Source: Rhizophagus irregularis (taxonomy: Eukaryota; Glomeromycota; Glomeromycetes; Glomerales; Glomeraceae). From it: a stretch of DNA of 64,000 nt. The notes beneath the pieces were generated by a model. It had not been told where the DNA came from, did not search any database, and saw only the letters and a program-made list of their open reading frames with translations. The stretch covers positions 124,001 to 188,000 of the forward strand of contig NC_089445.1 in the NCBI RefSeq assembly GCF_026210795.1. The letters are read 5' to 3'. Below are positions 23,642-34,435 of the stretch, piece by piece. How positions within the stretch are numbered: position 1 is the first letter of the stretch; each line of letters begins with the position of its first letter. Position numbers and translations under genes: made by a program.

Positions 23642-24688
23642 CTATTCCTTACAATAATATAAAGCAGTAACATCGACGGTAATGCTACGGACGTATCCAT
23701 CGGGATCTATAAAAATAAATATAATAATTAATCAACTATTTGGCACTACTGATATATTGATAATTCAATGTAAAGTAACATACGAGAACCCTCAGAAAGG
23801 TCATGTTTTGAATTGTGATAACCTAATATATGAGTAATATCAGAAAATGCTCCTTCAGAGGCCTATTAATTACAATAATACAATAATACTTTACATTAGT
23901 ATGTTCATAAAACTATTACAAGATGTAAAAGGAAAAAAGCATACCTTAATTTTACCTAAAGACCAACGAACAATCTTTGATTGAGTATCATATTCGAAAG
24001 CCATAGATTGACCAGTGGCAAATGACGTATCTCCTGGAATAACAGATTTTAAAGCTCCATTATGACTATTACCAACTGTAGGTAAATTAATAAAATTGAT
24101 CAGGTTAGAATATTATAAAGATTAATATATATTAAATAAGATTTCATACATTTATCCAATGCGGAACTTGATGTTATGGCCACAATTGAGCTTGCATTAA
24201 AAGAAGAAAAATCTTCAGGACGGTTAACAAGAAATGTCTCGCCCTTACCTATCAAGGAGTTCTAGTTTAATTACGTGCGACGGTGCGAATATCACGTGGA
24301 CAATGTAAAGTCAATAACCAAAGAATAGAATACATACAAATCTTCCAAGTAGAGTCACTTGCATCAAACTTATAGTCTAATACTCCGATTCCGTATAAGG
24401 CGAATTTGAAGACATTCCCATCCGGAACCTTGACAGATTCTGGAATGTCTCCTATATTAGGAAATTCTATATTTCATAAAAATATTAGGTTAAACGTGCG
24501 GGATCAAACTTTAATATTATATCCCTGTTTTTTACATTCCATCTTTTTTCCGTAAAAAGCCATATTTCCGGAATTAATAACCTTATATCACAGAATTTAT
24601 CAAATTGATCCGTGAAAGGCTCATTTTTACGGAGTTTTTACAGAAATAACGGTATTACTGACTTACCAGTGTTAGTTCCAATTTGCAT
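23642..24688 (-). CDS. DUF3455-like small protein
   Basis: Six exons: 24667-24688, 24338-24451, 24150-24248, 23945-24075, 23784-23862 and 23642-23706 (510 nt, 169 aa). All junctions have GT..AG and keep frame. Features that suggest DUF3455: VPDGNVFKFALYGIGVLDYK near the start, W in DSTWKI, then SEGAFSDITHILGY and a C-terminal YVRSITVDVTALYYC. The order (a P-x-G-N start, a Gly-Val-x-x-Y strand, and a GAFSD/TALYYC end) is like the family but shorter. Members are usually secreted; here no signal peptide is seen, so a 5' exon may be missed or lost. The function of the family is unknown. The first intron hosts a small foldback repeat. Confidence 0.6.
24544..24652. repeat. Small foldback repeat, copy 2 (intronic)
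   Basis: It matches 19845-19972: both have CCGTAAAA at the left, CCGGAATTAAT..CCTTATAT in the middle and GGCTCATTTTTACGGAGTTT at the right. It lies within intron 1 of the DUF3455-like gene (24452-24666) and fills most of it. Confidence 0.65.
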
Positions 24689-25582
24689 TTTATTAAGTCC
24701 AGGAGTTAACAAAAGTTTTTATTGAAAAAAGAGGGGTTAAAAATAATTTACAAAAAATTTTTTTACTATTAAATTTTGAAAATATGAGGGAGGAGGAAAA
24801 AGTAAAAAAAAAGATTTCCATGGTGAAGGGAATATTATATTGATAAATTTTTTTTTTTTTGGTGTCATCTAAATTTAAAATTTTTGAGGGGGATTTTGTT
24901 AAACAGAATATCAGCCAAACGTTAATCAGGAACAAAGTCTCACAAATGCATTCAATTGACCACATCGTGTGAAAAAATGAAAGATTGACGGTCGATCAAG
25001 TAGTCAAAAAAATTTTGCGATCGGATCAGTCATCCCGCCCGCTTCTAAAAATAGATTTTAAGTCTGCTGTTTTCCACGGTCACTGGTTGGGACGGGTTTA
25101 ATTAGTAAAATCTATTTTTAGAAGCGGCACGGAATAACTATTAAATCAATAAATCAATATTTGTTACATATACGAAAATAAACTTTACAAACTAATATAA
25201 TAATGATAATGATAAATAAACTAAACCTAAAAACAAAGATGGTCCCGAAACCGAAATATTTCGGATTTGCGGAAATTGATTTCACTTGATGATCGGAGTG
25301 TTGATCATTTTGACATCAATTTTTGTGAAACGGCTATCGCTAAAATATTCGGCCGGAATTATGATTTTCGGCTGGAATTACGGATTCGTCTGGAATTATG
25401 AATTCGGCTAAAATTATGAAAACAGCTGTAATAAATTTTAAGATTTTTCGTTTCGGTATTTTGAATTTCAGGATTATGAAGTGTCGGGCTTATGAAATGT
25501 CGGGATTATGGCATTTCGAGATTTAGAGTTCGGGATAATGTACTGTCGGGTTTTCGAGTTTCGGGATTTCGTACCAAACCCG
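24689..25582. other. Intergenic with a 20-bp inverted repeat
   Basis: Perfect inverted arms cgcttctaaaaatagatttt occur at 25040-25059 and 25107-25126 around a 47-bp loop, a MITE-sized foldback. From 25240 to 25570 there are loose repeats of TCGGG and GGAATTATGA motifs whose ends (GGTCCCGAAACC, inverse GGGATTTCGTACC) may be another eroded element. Confidence 0.5.
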
Positions 25583-25767
25583 TTAGAATTGAGGTTTATT
25601 CTGCGCAGATGTATCATTAAAATTGATATTTAACGAGGCATTAACAGCTTCTTTGGAGATCCAAGACTCTTCTTCTATAATTTGAAAATAATAGAAGAAG
25701 CGGTTATATGCTCTGAGGGGAAATCAGCGAGAAAGTCATGGACCTTTTGGTATAATTCAGTAGACAT
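25583..25767 (-). pseudogene. Fragment of an unrecognised gene
   Basis: The minus strand begins MSTELYQKVHDFLADFPSEH and runs to a TAG. After a frame change it reads EESWISKEAVNASLNINFND to a TAA at 25583-25585. A short unrecognised intron could link the two parts. More likely this is the 5' piece of a gene truncated by the repeat on its left. Nothing identifies the family. Confidence 0.35.
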
Positions 25768-28330
25768 ATTTTATAAAAAACTTGGTGTTAGAAAATCGTG
25801 ACTTTTACGTCAAAGTTGTCAAAGTTTTGTGTTCGGCATGTGGAATATGCATTGGAGATCTGGAGATCTTGACATTTATAAGGACAATGCATACGGACTT
25901 TTTTTATTTCACTCGTACTTCTCGATTGTCCAACTTTCCCATATATTCGAAGCCGGAAAAAATTTGGGAAGTTTCAATGACGGCCCATCGCCCAAAAATA
26001 GTCGTAGCTCCGAAGTAAATGCACATTTCAATAGGCGCTATTCTGCTAAAGAGAAAAAAATTGAAATATTTTTATGCGAGATTAATCTCAGATTTGCTCT
26101 TTTTCTTCTTTCGAGGACAATTGCAAGAATTGTATCCTGTCTTACTACAGGTAGAACATTTGTGTTGCGTCTTTTATGGCTTTTTTTATGGCTTTATTGA
26201 CATGCACCCTTAACTGCTTTTTTGTAAGCTTATTATTTACGCATTTGAGCCACAGATGATTTGCGGTTCATCATTTTTATATCATAGAAATATGCTTATT
26301 TGCAAAGATTTTCTGAGACACAGTCACACAGATATCTTCTTGGTAATTCTCAAACTGAATGCATTATGATTAAATTTTATTTATTAGCATTTTATATTAC
26401 AAAGCTAAGGCTAGTACTCTTGAAGGAAGAAATTAGAAAATTAAGTAGTGAGAAGTAAATAGTAAGTTAAGATAAGAGGTGAGAAGGTTTAACTAGTTTA
26501 AAACTTGAAATAGAACAAGCTAATCGAGAATTCTGGTTTTTTTTGTTTGCCAACTAATAATAGTAATTGATGTGAGTAATTTGCAAATGAAAATATAAGC
26601 AGATACCGTAATTTTTATAAATTACTAAAAATAACTTTGCATATATGGTATGATAAAAAGATAGTTGGGATCAAAAAAAAAAGAAACTGGGTCTTCTTTT
26701 TAAATAACAATCGCAACAATTGTAATCCACTTGAAAAGTATTCCGTAATTGCCTCTTTTTTCATAATCAAATTGTAAAGAAACACTTTCGTAATCGTTGG
26801 TGTGGGTTATGCTGAGATTGAGGATTCCAAGTATTCCATTCCTAGAACGTTGACATCCATGAAGTGCGAATTGGTGGAAAAAGGAAAGTGAACGACAGTA
26901 AGTTTATTGTTTATTAATATCTGATAAGTTGATGTGCTAGGGAATGATGTAAGTTTTATATAGGAAATTCCGTATCTAATATAAAATGTACATTTTTACC
27001 GGCAATGAAACAACGACTCTTAGATTCGAGCCGAATATCATGCCATTAATCTCTTTTAATTCTGTTTGTCGAGACTCAGATAAATATTTTTAATTACAAA
27101 AATTCTTTAATAATAACCGTTTACGTACTATAATAGTGATGGCATTTTCTATCAATACTCGCTTGTTATAGGAAACTTCTTAAAACTTTCTGATGTTAAT
27201 TAAGGTACATGAGGAGGCTTTGTATAGCAATATAAAACAAGTCCACATTTATGTTTTTCTTATTATTTGAAATCAGATAGCAAAGATGAATCAGGCTGGT
27301 AATTGCTCTCATTCCTATACCTTCTTTATTATTTAGTCCTTCTCTTGGCCCAAGTTAACTACAGATCTTTTTTTATTTGCTAGCATGTCATGTTCCACAG
27401 CGGAAAAAATATTTATTTGTTAGTCTGCCAACTTAAGGTTACACAAACATCAATGAATGATTAATTCGGTAAAATGGACGATCAATGAGTCTATTGAATT
27501 TGGAATTCTACTAAGCTTTAGGAATTTTTTGATATTTATTTAGGACTAAAGACAAAAATAAAAAGCTTTAAAACAAAAAATTATGCTGTTATATTGTTTA
27601 TCAGATAGTAAATAAATTAGTAAATGGCGCTAAAGCTGCAATTGGATTATTTTTTTTGTGAATCACATATTTTATGTTACAAAACATTATATAATTATTA
27701 CTTTATTAAAATATGCTCTAAATAAAAATAGTATGTGCAAAATGATATTATTTAATTTAAATTTTTAATCTATTTAGTAATCTATTTAATTAATCTATTT
27801 AATAATCCTAATCAATCCTAATTGTACTCCACCTTTCTGGCAAATTCTATTTTTTAAAAAATTTTTAATTAGTAAATAATAAAATTAATTAAAATTAAAA
27901 AAGTAAGAAATAAAAAATAAAATTTCGTAATATACAAAAATTACAAATCATGACACAATGAGCTCTCTCACATGAGATATATACGTAATATTTCCTGAAT
28001 ATCTCACGCGTGAAGAACTTTTCACGTTTGACCTTTATTCGCACTTCTTTAATAACACAACGGTAACTATGTAAATAATCTGTAATTTTTCATAATTATT
28101 TACGCGAAAATAACTTGTACAGTATATAAATTACCTCTGCTTATTTAGTTTGGGAAAAAAAAGTGAATAGTACGAAAAAAATATTATTATTTAGTCTGAG
28201 AAAGAATAAAGAATAATAAAAGTTCACGTACACAGGATGAGAAATTTATTTTACTTGTATTTACATATAACCATCTTTGATAAATAAAAAATTTTAAATC
28301 TAAAAAAAAATAATAATGCCCGCAAAACTT
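25768..28330. other. Long gene-free stretch
   Basis: An open frame at 25829-26200 has no coding signature and no recognised motif. The rest is AT-rich DNA with no bounded repeats, RNA genes or splice-linked exons that I can support. Confidence 0.45.
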
Positions 28331-28338
28331 GCAACTTT

Positions 28339-28800
28339 TTGTTATGTTCACGACTCTAAGAACTGATGGTGATTATCCAGCTAAGGTTATCTATTTAAAA
28401 ATCAAGATGTTTATACCTTCAGATCAGAATATTAAAACGAAAATTGAAGATTTTGAAGTCAGTCAGGTAATCTTCTTAAAGGGGAAGCTGTGATGGTACA
28501 CCGTATGTAATCCTCATTTTCTAAAAAAAAAGCTATTTTTTTTGTATCTGGTACTATTTATTATTATATTTTATTTATATTTTTTGTATGTAAACTAAGA
28601 GATTCTTTTTTCACTACTTCAATTAAGTTAATGCCAAGCCAAGATTTTAACATTATGCCCTCCGTCGACATAAATGTAATGGTGGTAGGATTAACCACCA
28701 GAACGGTCACAAACATCAATGGTCAATCAACCCTAAATTTCTACATCGAAGGTGACCGAGAACTAAATAAATTTTGGATTGAGGCAAAGCATAATGCATG
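28339..28800 (+). pseudogene. Relic of an unrecognised family, upstream of a helicase relic
   Basis: A stretch TLRTDGDYPAKVIYLKIKMF...VSQVIFLKGK (28342-28490) is followed after a gap by MPSQDFNIMPSVDINVMVVG and NFYIEGDRELNKFWIEAKHN (28632-28797), then a stop. The two look like parts of one beta-rich domain separated by an intron or insertion. A nucleic-acid-binding OB-like fold is conceivable but unproven. Stops and the gap indicate a pseudogene. Confidence 0.4.
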
Positions 28801-28829
28801 GTGATATGACTTTCTACCAACTTTTAGAA

Positions 28830-29465
28830 GAGGTATGAATAAATAATATCTTTCCACAAACACATTCCTCAATACCACCCATATCGACAGATTTAAAGAA
28901 ACTGCCCAACAAATCAACACTCCTATCTGTAACTTACTCCCTGTTCCTCCAAACAATTTCTTACTATTACAAGTGTCCGATTTGTAAATTTTGACCAATG
29001 GAACCCTCACATTTACACCACATGCTCAAACCAAAACAAATTTGTTCGTTTGCAACCAAGAGCTCACGTGATGTACGGGCATATACCTAAATAATTCCTT
29101 GATCAAGTACGGTATATTCGTATATATAACAGTACCATAGGAATAGTTACCAACGTAACCTACCTGAACTGTGTATCTGAGTTGCATTTTCTGTTAGAGG
29201 ATCAATAATAAACGTTGATGTTTACAAACATACTCATTATTTCAATGTTAACGGAAATAAAGCTCGATGCATCCAGTTCCCATCGCAAAATTGCTTCACG
29301 CTCACTGTCCACAAGACCCAAGGATTGACCCTACTGAAAGTCACACTCGCATTAGACGGTACATCTTCTCTTCTGGTCAAGCATACGTGTCATCATATTT
29401 CACAGATCAGCATTTATGGTCGATCCTAATGTCATTCAGACTTACCACTCCCATATGTTCTCTCT
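28830..29465 (+). pseudogene. PIF1-type helicase C-terminal relic
   Basis: The plus strand, in several frames, gives LSTNTFLNTTHIDRFKETAQ and IYNSTIGIVTNVTYLN. Near 29285-29335 it gives FTLTVHKTQGLTLLKVTLAL, followed by SSGQAYVS. The TVHKTQGLTL block followed by GQAYV is the C-terminal helicase motif pair of PIF1-like helicases, which in fungi occur both as cellular genes and in Helitrons. N-terminal ATPase motifs are missing. The opposite-strand open frame at 28741-29010 is a shadow of this relic. Confidence 0.65.
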
Positions 29466-30211
29466 CATAAACAATTAACAAAAAACTGTCTCTGTTTCTA
29501 CCTTTTATTTAACTTACAAATAAATTCATTAAAATACTTTATTTGCATGAATTTTACATGAAAAATGTCATTATATTTTTATGCGCAATAAATAAAAAAA
29601 TAAATAAAATAAAAAAATCAATTGATCACGTCACCAACCTGTACAACTCAACTACCCCAGAAAATTCTTCGAACTCGGCCGGCGTTATGCACTGACACGT
29701 GATCGAAGAATTTAGGATGTGATGAATAAAACGTGACAAATAGAATTTCATCTACTTGAAAAATCTCTGTCCCTCAGATAAATATAAACAGTGAAACTCG
29801 GACAGGGTGTGACGATGTGATAAATAAAAACAGATCACGTGATCGAAGAATTTTTCTGGGTGCTGTTGGGTTATATTGTACAACTCAACTGGGTATTCGC
29901 CATAAAATTACTGGCTAGTTTCACAATTAATTCTTCTGGGTCAGTTTTACTATTCTAGCAATATGCAGATTTTTGTAACACCTAATGATTCGGTTAAATA
30001 GTAGATAATATTGATAGACTTTTAAGTAAATAGATTTTTTTTTAAAAAAAAGTTGAGATTTATATTTCTGAATTAGTACTTCATATATCAAATTAAAAAA
30101 AATAATTTAATAGTATTATGATTTTGGTTTTTTGATCGAGATCTTTAGAATACTATTTTATTAAAGATACTTTTATAATAATTATTAATCAAAATTCAAT
30201 AAATTAAATTA
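29466..30211. other. Intergenic with a foldback pair
   Basis: TGTACAACTCAACT occurs at about 29640 and again at about 29878. Between the copies lie inverted blocks CCAGAAAATTCTTCGA and TCGAAGAATTTTTCTGG, with GATCACGTGATC in the right arm. This looks like a small insertion with a 14-bp direct flank, or a decayed MITE. From 29900 to 30211 it is the 3' flank of the carrier gene. Confidence 0.45.
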
Positions 30212-31615
30212 TTATTTATCCCTTGATGAATGTAATTTTTCTAACAGCCTTTTAGTGTATCCGTAGACAAAAAATGTTACAGCACTTACAGGAGCAGATT
30301 TAATTAAAGCTGGCATAAGGCCCTTATATAAACCGAAAATTCCATCACTTCTTAATATTTGTTTTATGCATATAAATATTGAACTCGAATATAATGGTAC
30401 ATTTGATATAAAATAATCTTTTCTATTTGGGCCTTGCACTTGTAATCTTTTCCTTACTAAATCGAGTGGAAATACGCCGGCTTTACTCACTATTCCTGCA
30501 ATTGCTCCGCTTAATAAATCCTCTGTAGCTCTTAAATTATGAAACCAAATATGCTTATCCTGATATTATAAAATAATATTAGAATTAGAATAATAGAATA
30601 AAAATGAAGTATTTCATTACCTCTAACTTCCTGAATAATTTTTTTAAGAATTCATAACTTCCAAACACTAATCCCATGTAAGGAATGATTTGTACAACAG
30701 ACGCAGTAACTCCTCGATAGAACCCGCGATATCCTTCTTGCACATAAATTTGCTGTACTGCATTCCTTAATCCTATATAAATCTACACATTAATTTTTTT
30801 TAAATTAATAATTTTGTCTATGGATTTATTCTCTCTTAAAGTAAAGATTAATAATCACCCTCTTTTCACCTTGCGCAGCAAAACGTGTCCTCAATAAATC
30901 AAAAGGATATGTAACAATAGTTGCAGTACTTCCACTTATGGCTCCACTCAAAAATGGTTGTAATGTTTTATTAATACCAAATTTCTCATTTTGATTTGAA
31001 TCAATGCGTTTGAAAAGATTTTGCATCTGATGATAAGTTAAAAATTGAACAGCGCCGTATGATAGATATAAATATTCTGCGGAAAGATTACCATTCCATA
31101 ATCCCTATAAATATCAAATAATCAGAATTAATAAAATTTCATTTAGAGAAATAATTCTTCATTTTTAAAGATTTACTCGAATGCCTTCTTCTCGAATAAT
31201 TAATTTAATTGCATGTGACATCCCGTTGTATTTTTTTAGTGTGCCAGAATTATGATGTCTCGACGATAGAGGATTGATTGGTCTTCCCGGTTGAAGCTAA
31301 TAATTTTTAAAAATTATATTAAGAATGGAAAACTTATGATAAAAGAAAAGTAATAAATAATATTTACTTGTAATCGAATTTTAACAACGTCTAATGGAGA
31401 AGCAACGAATCTATCAACATTATAAAAATTAAATAATGCTAGAATGATGAATCAAATTAAACGGTGTCAATTATAACAGACCTTGAAACCATTCCCGCAA
31501 CTGCTCCACAAATACCAATTTCTATCGAAGAAAGTTGTGAAGCAGCAACAGCCTGTTCGGCTATCGGCGACTGATTTTGAGGTTTATGTTCATAACCTGT
31601 TAATAATTTGGCCAT
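30212..31615 (-). CDS. TPC1: Mitochondrial carrier, thiamine-pyrophosphate type
   Basis: Six exons: 31482-31615, 31368-31410, 31177-31296, 30859-31104, 30621-30782 and 30212-30559 (1053 nt, 350 aa). The three carrier repeats each show the P-x-D/E-x-x-K/R signature: SPLDVVKIRLQ, YPFDLLRTRFAAQG and FPLDLVRKRLQVQGP. The third repeat, followed by Y-S-S..ILRSDGIFGLYKGL and IKSAPVSAVTFFVYG, is the pattern of the yeast TPC1 group. Known role: import of thiamine pyrophosphate across the inner mitochondrial membrane. The start ATG (MAKLLTGYEH) precedes the first repeat directly. Family membership is certain; substrate assignment is by resemblance. Confidence 0.88.
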
Positions 31616-32072
31616 AACCCAAAATTATTTAATAAAGAAACGAATATATTTTTGAAAAAAAGGTTATAAAATACCTTGGCTCATATGTACGGAGGGAGAA
31701 ATTTTTTCATCTACGTTTTGATGTACATTACAGAGACAATTTAAGACCACGTGTAAGAATGATCTGTACATGATCAGCAAAAATGAAAAATAGCGTATAA
31801 ACTTCTATTTATTGGATTTTTTAGTTTTCAAGTATAGCAAGAAACTTAATGATAAATGAAAAGAATGATATACTGTATAAAGGGCGGAAGTCTATATAAT
31901 ATATTCGATCACTAGTGGTGATTAAAAAGATTTTATTTGTAGAACTAAATAATATTAAATAAATTAAAAATAATAATTATATGCGAATTCTAATTTACTA
32001 CCTTTAACTCATAAAAATTAAACAATTTATATGACATTATAAATCTATTATCTCGATCTCTTAATTCAATTT
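31616..32072. promoter_or_regulatory. Upstream region of the carrier, 3' flank of argininosuccinate lyase
   Basis: 457 bp between two minus-strand genes. No conserved element can be named. An alternative upstream exon ending in GAGCCAAG followed by GTATTTTATA at about 31680 is possible in the 5' UTR. Confidence 0.35.
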
Positions 32073-33817
32073 TCACTCATTTAACCATTTAGATAATTTA
32101 ATAATTTGTTCTTTTACAGTTTGTTTACTAGTACCACCTAGACTACATCTATTTTCAATACTTTTTTCATAATCCCAAATTAATTTGACATCATCTTCAA
32201 AGGCTTGATGAAGTTGTTTAAAATCTTCTAAAGTTAAGTTGGACATTGATGTATTACGATCCTCTGCTAAACGGACTGCAGCCCCTGCAATATGATGAGT
32301 TTCACGGAATGGGACCTTAGAATAATAAATAAGAGAATGAGAATGATAATCAGTGAAGGATGCTGCTTCTTATTTTAAAATGAGTTGAAGATAAATAATA
32401 AATCGTGATAATTACTCCTTTGCGAACCAAATATTCAGCCAAGTCCGTAGCCAACATATCAGTACTTAGACTTTGTTTCATCCTTTCAGGATAAATCTAA
32501 AAATAAAAAAAAAAAGGTATTGAGACTTAATTCCAATAAATATAAAACTTTGGGATTTTTACTTACAGTAAGAGTTGATAAGACACCAGTGGTAATTTGT
32601 AAAGAACCAGACAGTGTATCCGTAGCATCAAAAATTGGCTCTTTATCCTCTTGTAAATCCTTATTATAAGTGCTTGGAAGTCCCTTATATGTCATTAGAA
32701 ATCCTGACAGCTATGGTAAGAAATTAGTTTATATAAGTGTCAAGAAATATTATTAGTTTAGGTCACGTTGGTCATGTTAAATGAAATGTTTTAAAATAAT
32801 ACTACTCTTATGTGATATGTTACCTGACCAAAAACACGACCAGATTTACCACGTAATAATTCAAGACTATCGGGATTTTTTTTTTGAGGCATTAAACTAC
32901 TACCGGTACTATAAGCATCGGCTAAAGTAACAAAACCGAATTCACTTGTAGAATATAAAATTAGATCTTCGGAAAATCTACTAATATGTATCATAGTCAA
33001 AGAAGACCAAAATAATATTTCGGCAACAAAATCTCTATCACTAACTCCAAGCAAACTATTGTGAATAACGCCTTTGAAGCCTAGTTCTTTTGCCAAAAAT
33101 TCTCTGTCAATGTTAAAAGGATTTCCTGCCAATGCTCCACTACCTAATGGAAGTACGTTTAATCTGTCAATTATTTGAGTTAAGCGTTCCGCATCTTCTT
33201 TCCAATTCCATGCATATGCCAATAACCAATGACTCCATCTAATTGGTTGTGCTCTCTGTTTTATTTAAAGAAAAAAAAGAAAAGGAATGAACTTACAAAA
33301 TTACCTCTTTTAAGGGTATATAATACAAAAATCGTACCTGGAGATGTGTGTAACCAGGCATGATCACATCGATTTCTTTTTCGGCTCGTTCAACAGCTGC
33401 GGCAATTAATTGTTTTAGATAAACAAGTAATTTCTTTGTTTCTTCTCTTGCCCATATTCTGAAATCAGTTGCAACTTGATCATTTCTACTTCTTCCCGTA
33501 TGTAATTTTCCGGCTACACTACCAACTAATTCACCTAGTCTTCTTTCATTAGCGGTATGAATATCTTCATCGCCTTCTTTAATAATAAAGGTGCCCTCCC
33601 TCCATTCTTTAAGTACATCTTCAAGTCCATTAACTAAAATATCTTTTTCTTCAGTGGTAATAATATTACGGAGAGATAGTGCTTTTGCATATGCTTGAGA
33701 ACCTAATAAATCTGCTTCATATAATCTTTTATCAAAATTTATTGATGCGTTAAATTTATCCATCAATGGATCAGTTTTTCCACTGAAACGACCGCCCCAT
33801 AACTTTGCCGATGTCAT
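32073..33817 (-). CDS. ARG4: Argininosuccinate lyase
   Basis: Five exons: 33338-33817, 32824-33255, 32567-32710, 32416-32496 and 32073-32315 (1380 nt, 459 aa), all in phase 0. The N-terminus is [15 protein letters not shown]. The central motif [13 protein letters not shown] and the superfamily signature [12 protein letters not shown] (catalytic-serine loop) are intact. The length agrees with yeast Arg4 (about 463 aa). The enzyme cleaves argininosuccinate to arginine and fumarate, the last step of arginine synthesis. In mycorrhizal fungi arginine is a main nitrogen carrier, which is background knowledge. Confidence 0.97.
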
Positions 33818-34435
33818 ATTTAATTTTGGTAATATTAAGAAAAAGTTATTATTTTTTTTTTTCGCCGAACATTTCGAATCAGGATTTTACAACTATTTAT
33901 AACTTACTGTATTGATCTGATCTCAATTTCCTAAGATGAGATGTTTAATATAAGATTGATGATATTACATAAATAAAATCTGGATTGACGGATTTTACCG
34001 AATGCGGGTAGTACGATATTTAACGGCAATATAACAAATATGGATCTTTAGGGAATCGTTTAGTTCAAAATATTAAATTGGCTCTTTATTTTAATATATC
34101 AATAATTTTAATTTAATAGACTAAAAATATATATATAAAAAAAAAAGAAAAGAAAAGAAAAGACAAAATATAATATTCTTGTGTTTTAACTGTAAATAAA
34201 TATTCATGTATTTTAACTAAGAAATATAATGTACAATTTAAAGAAATTTAACCAAAACAAATTCAATGTAAAAAACTATTACCAAATATATATAAATGTT
34301 ATATATTTGTTAAAATATTTGTGCCAATATTACAAATTGGAATAGCTCTAGACAAAAGTAAAAGCAAATGTTACTAAAAATGATAATTTTCAAAAATTTC
34401 GTTAAGTAACAAATGCAAAAAAGTTAAGAATACCA
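33818..34435. other. Intergenic, 5' flank of ARG4
   Basis: 618 bp between ARG4 and the RdRP stop codon. It contains an AAAAG microsatellite at about 34147-34163 and otherwise plain AT-rich DNA. Confidence 0.45.

Noticed and set aside
25829-26200. 123-codon plus-strand open frame
   Set aside because: Three overlapping frames are open here, no motif is recognisable and there is no splice or start context. Treated as chance.
28741-29010. 89-codon minus-strand open frame
   Set aside because: It overlaps the helicase relic on the other strand and shows no domain or splice context.
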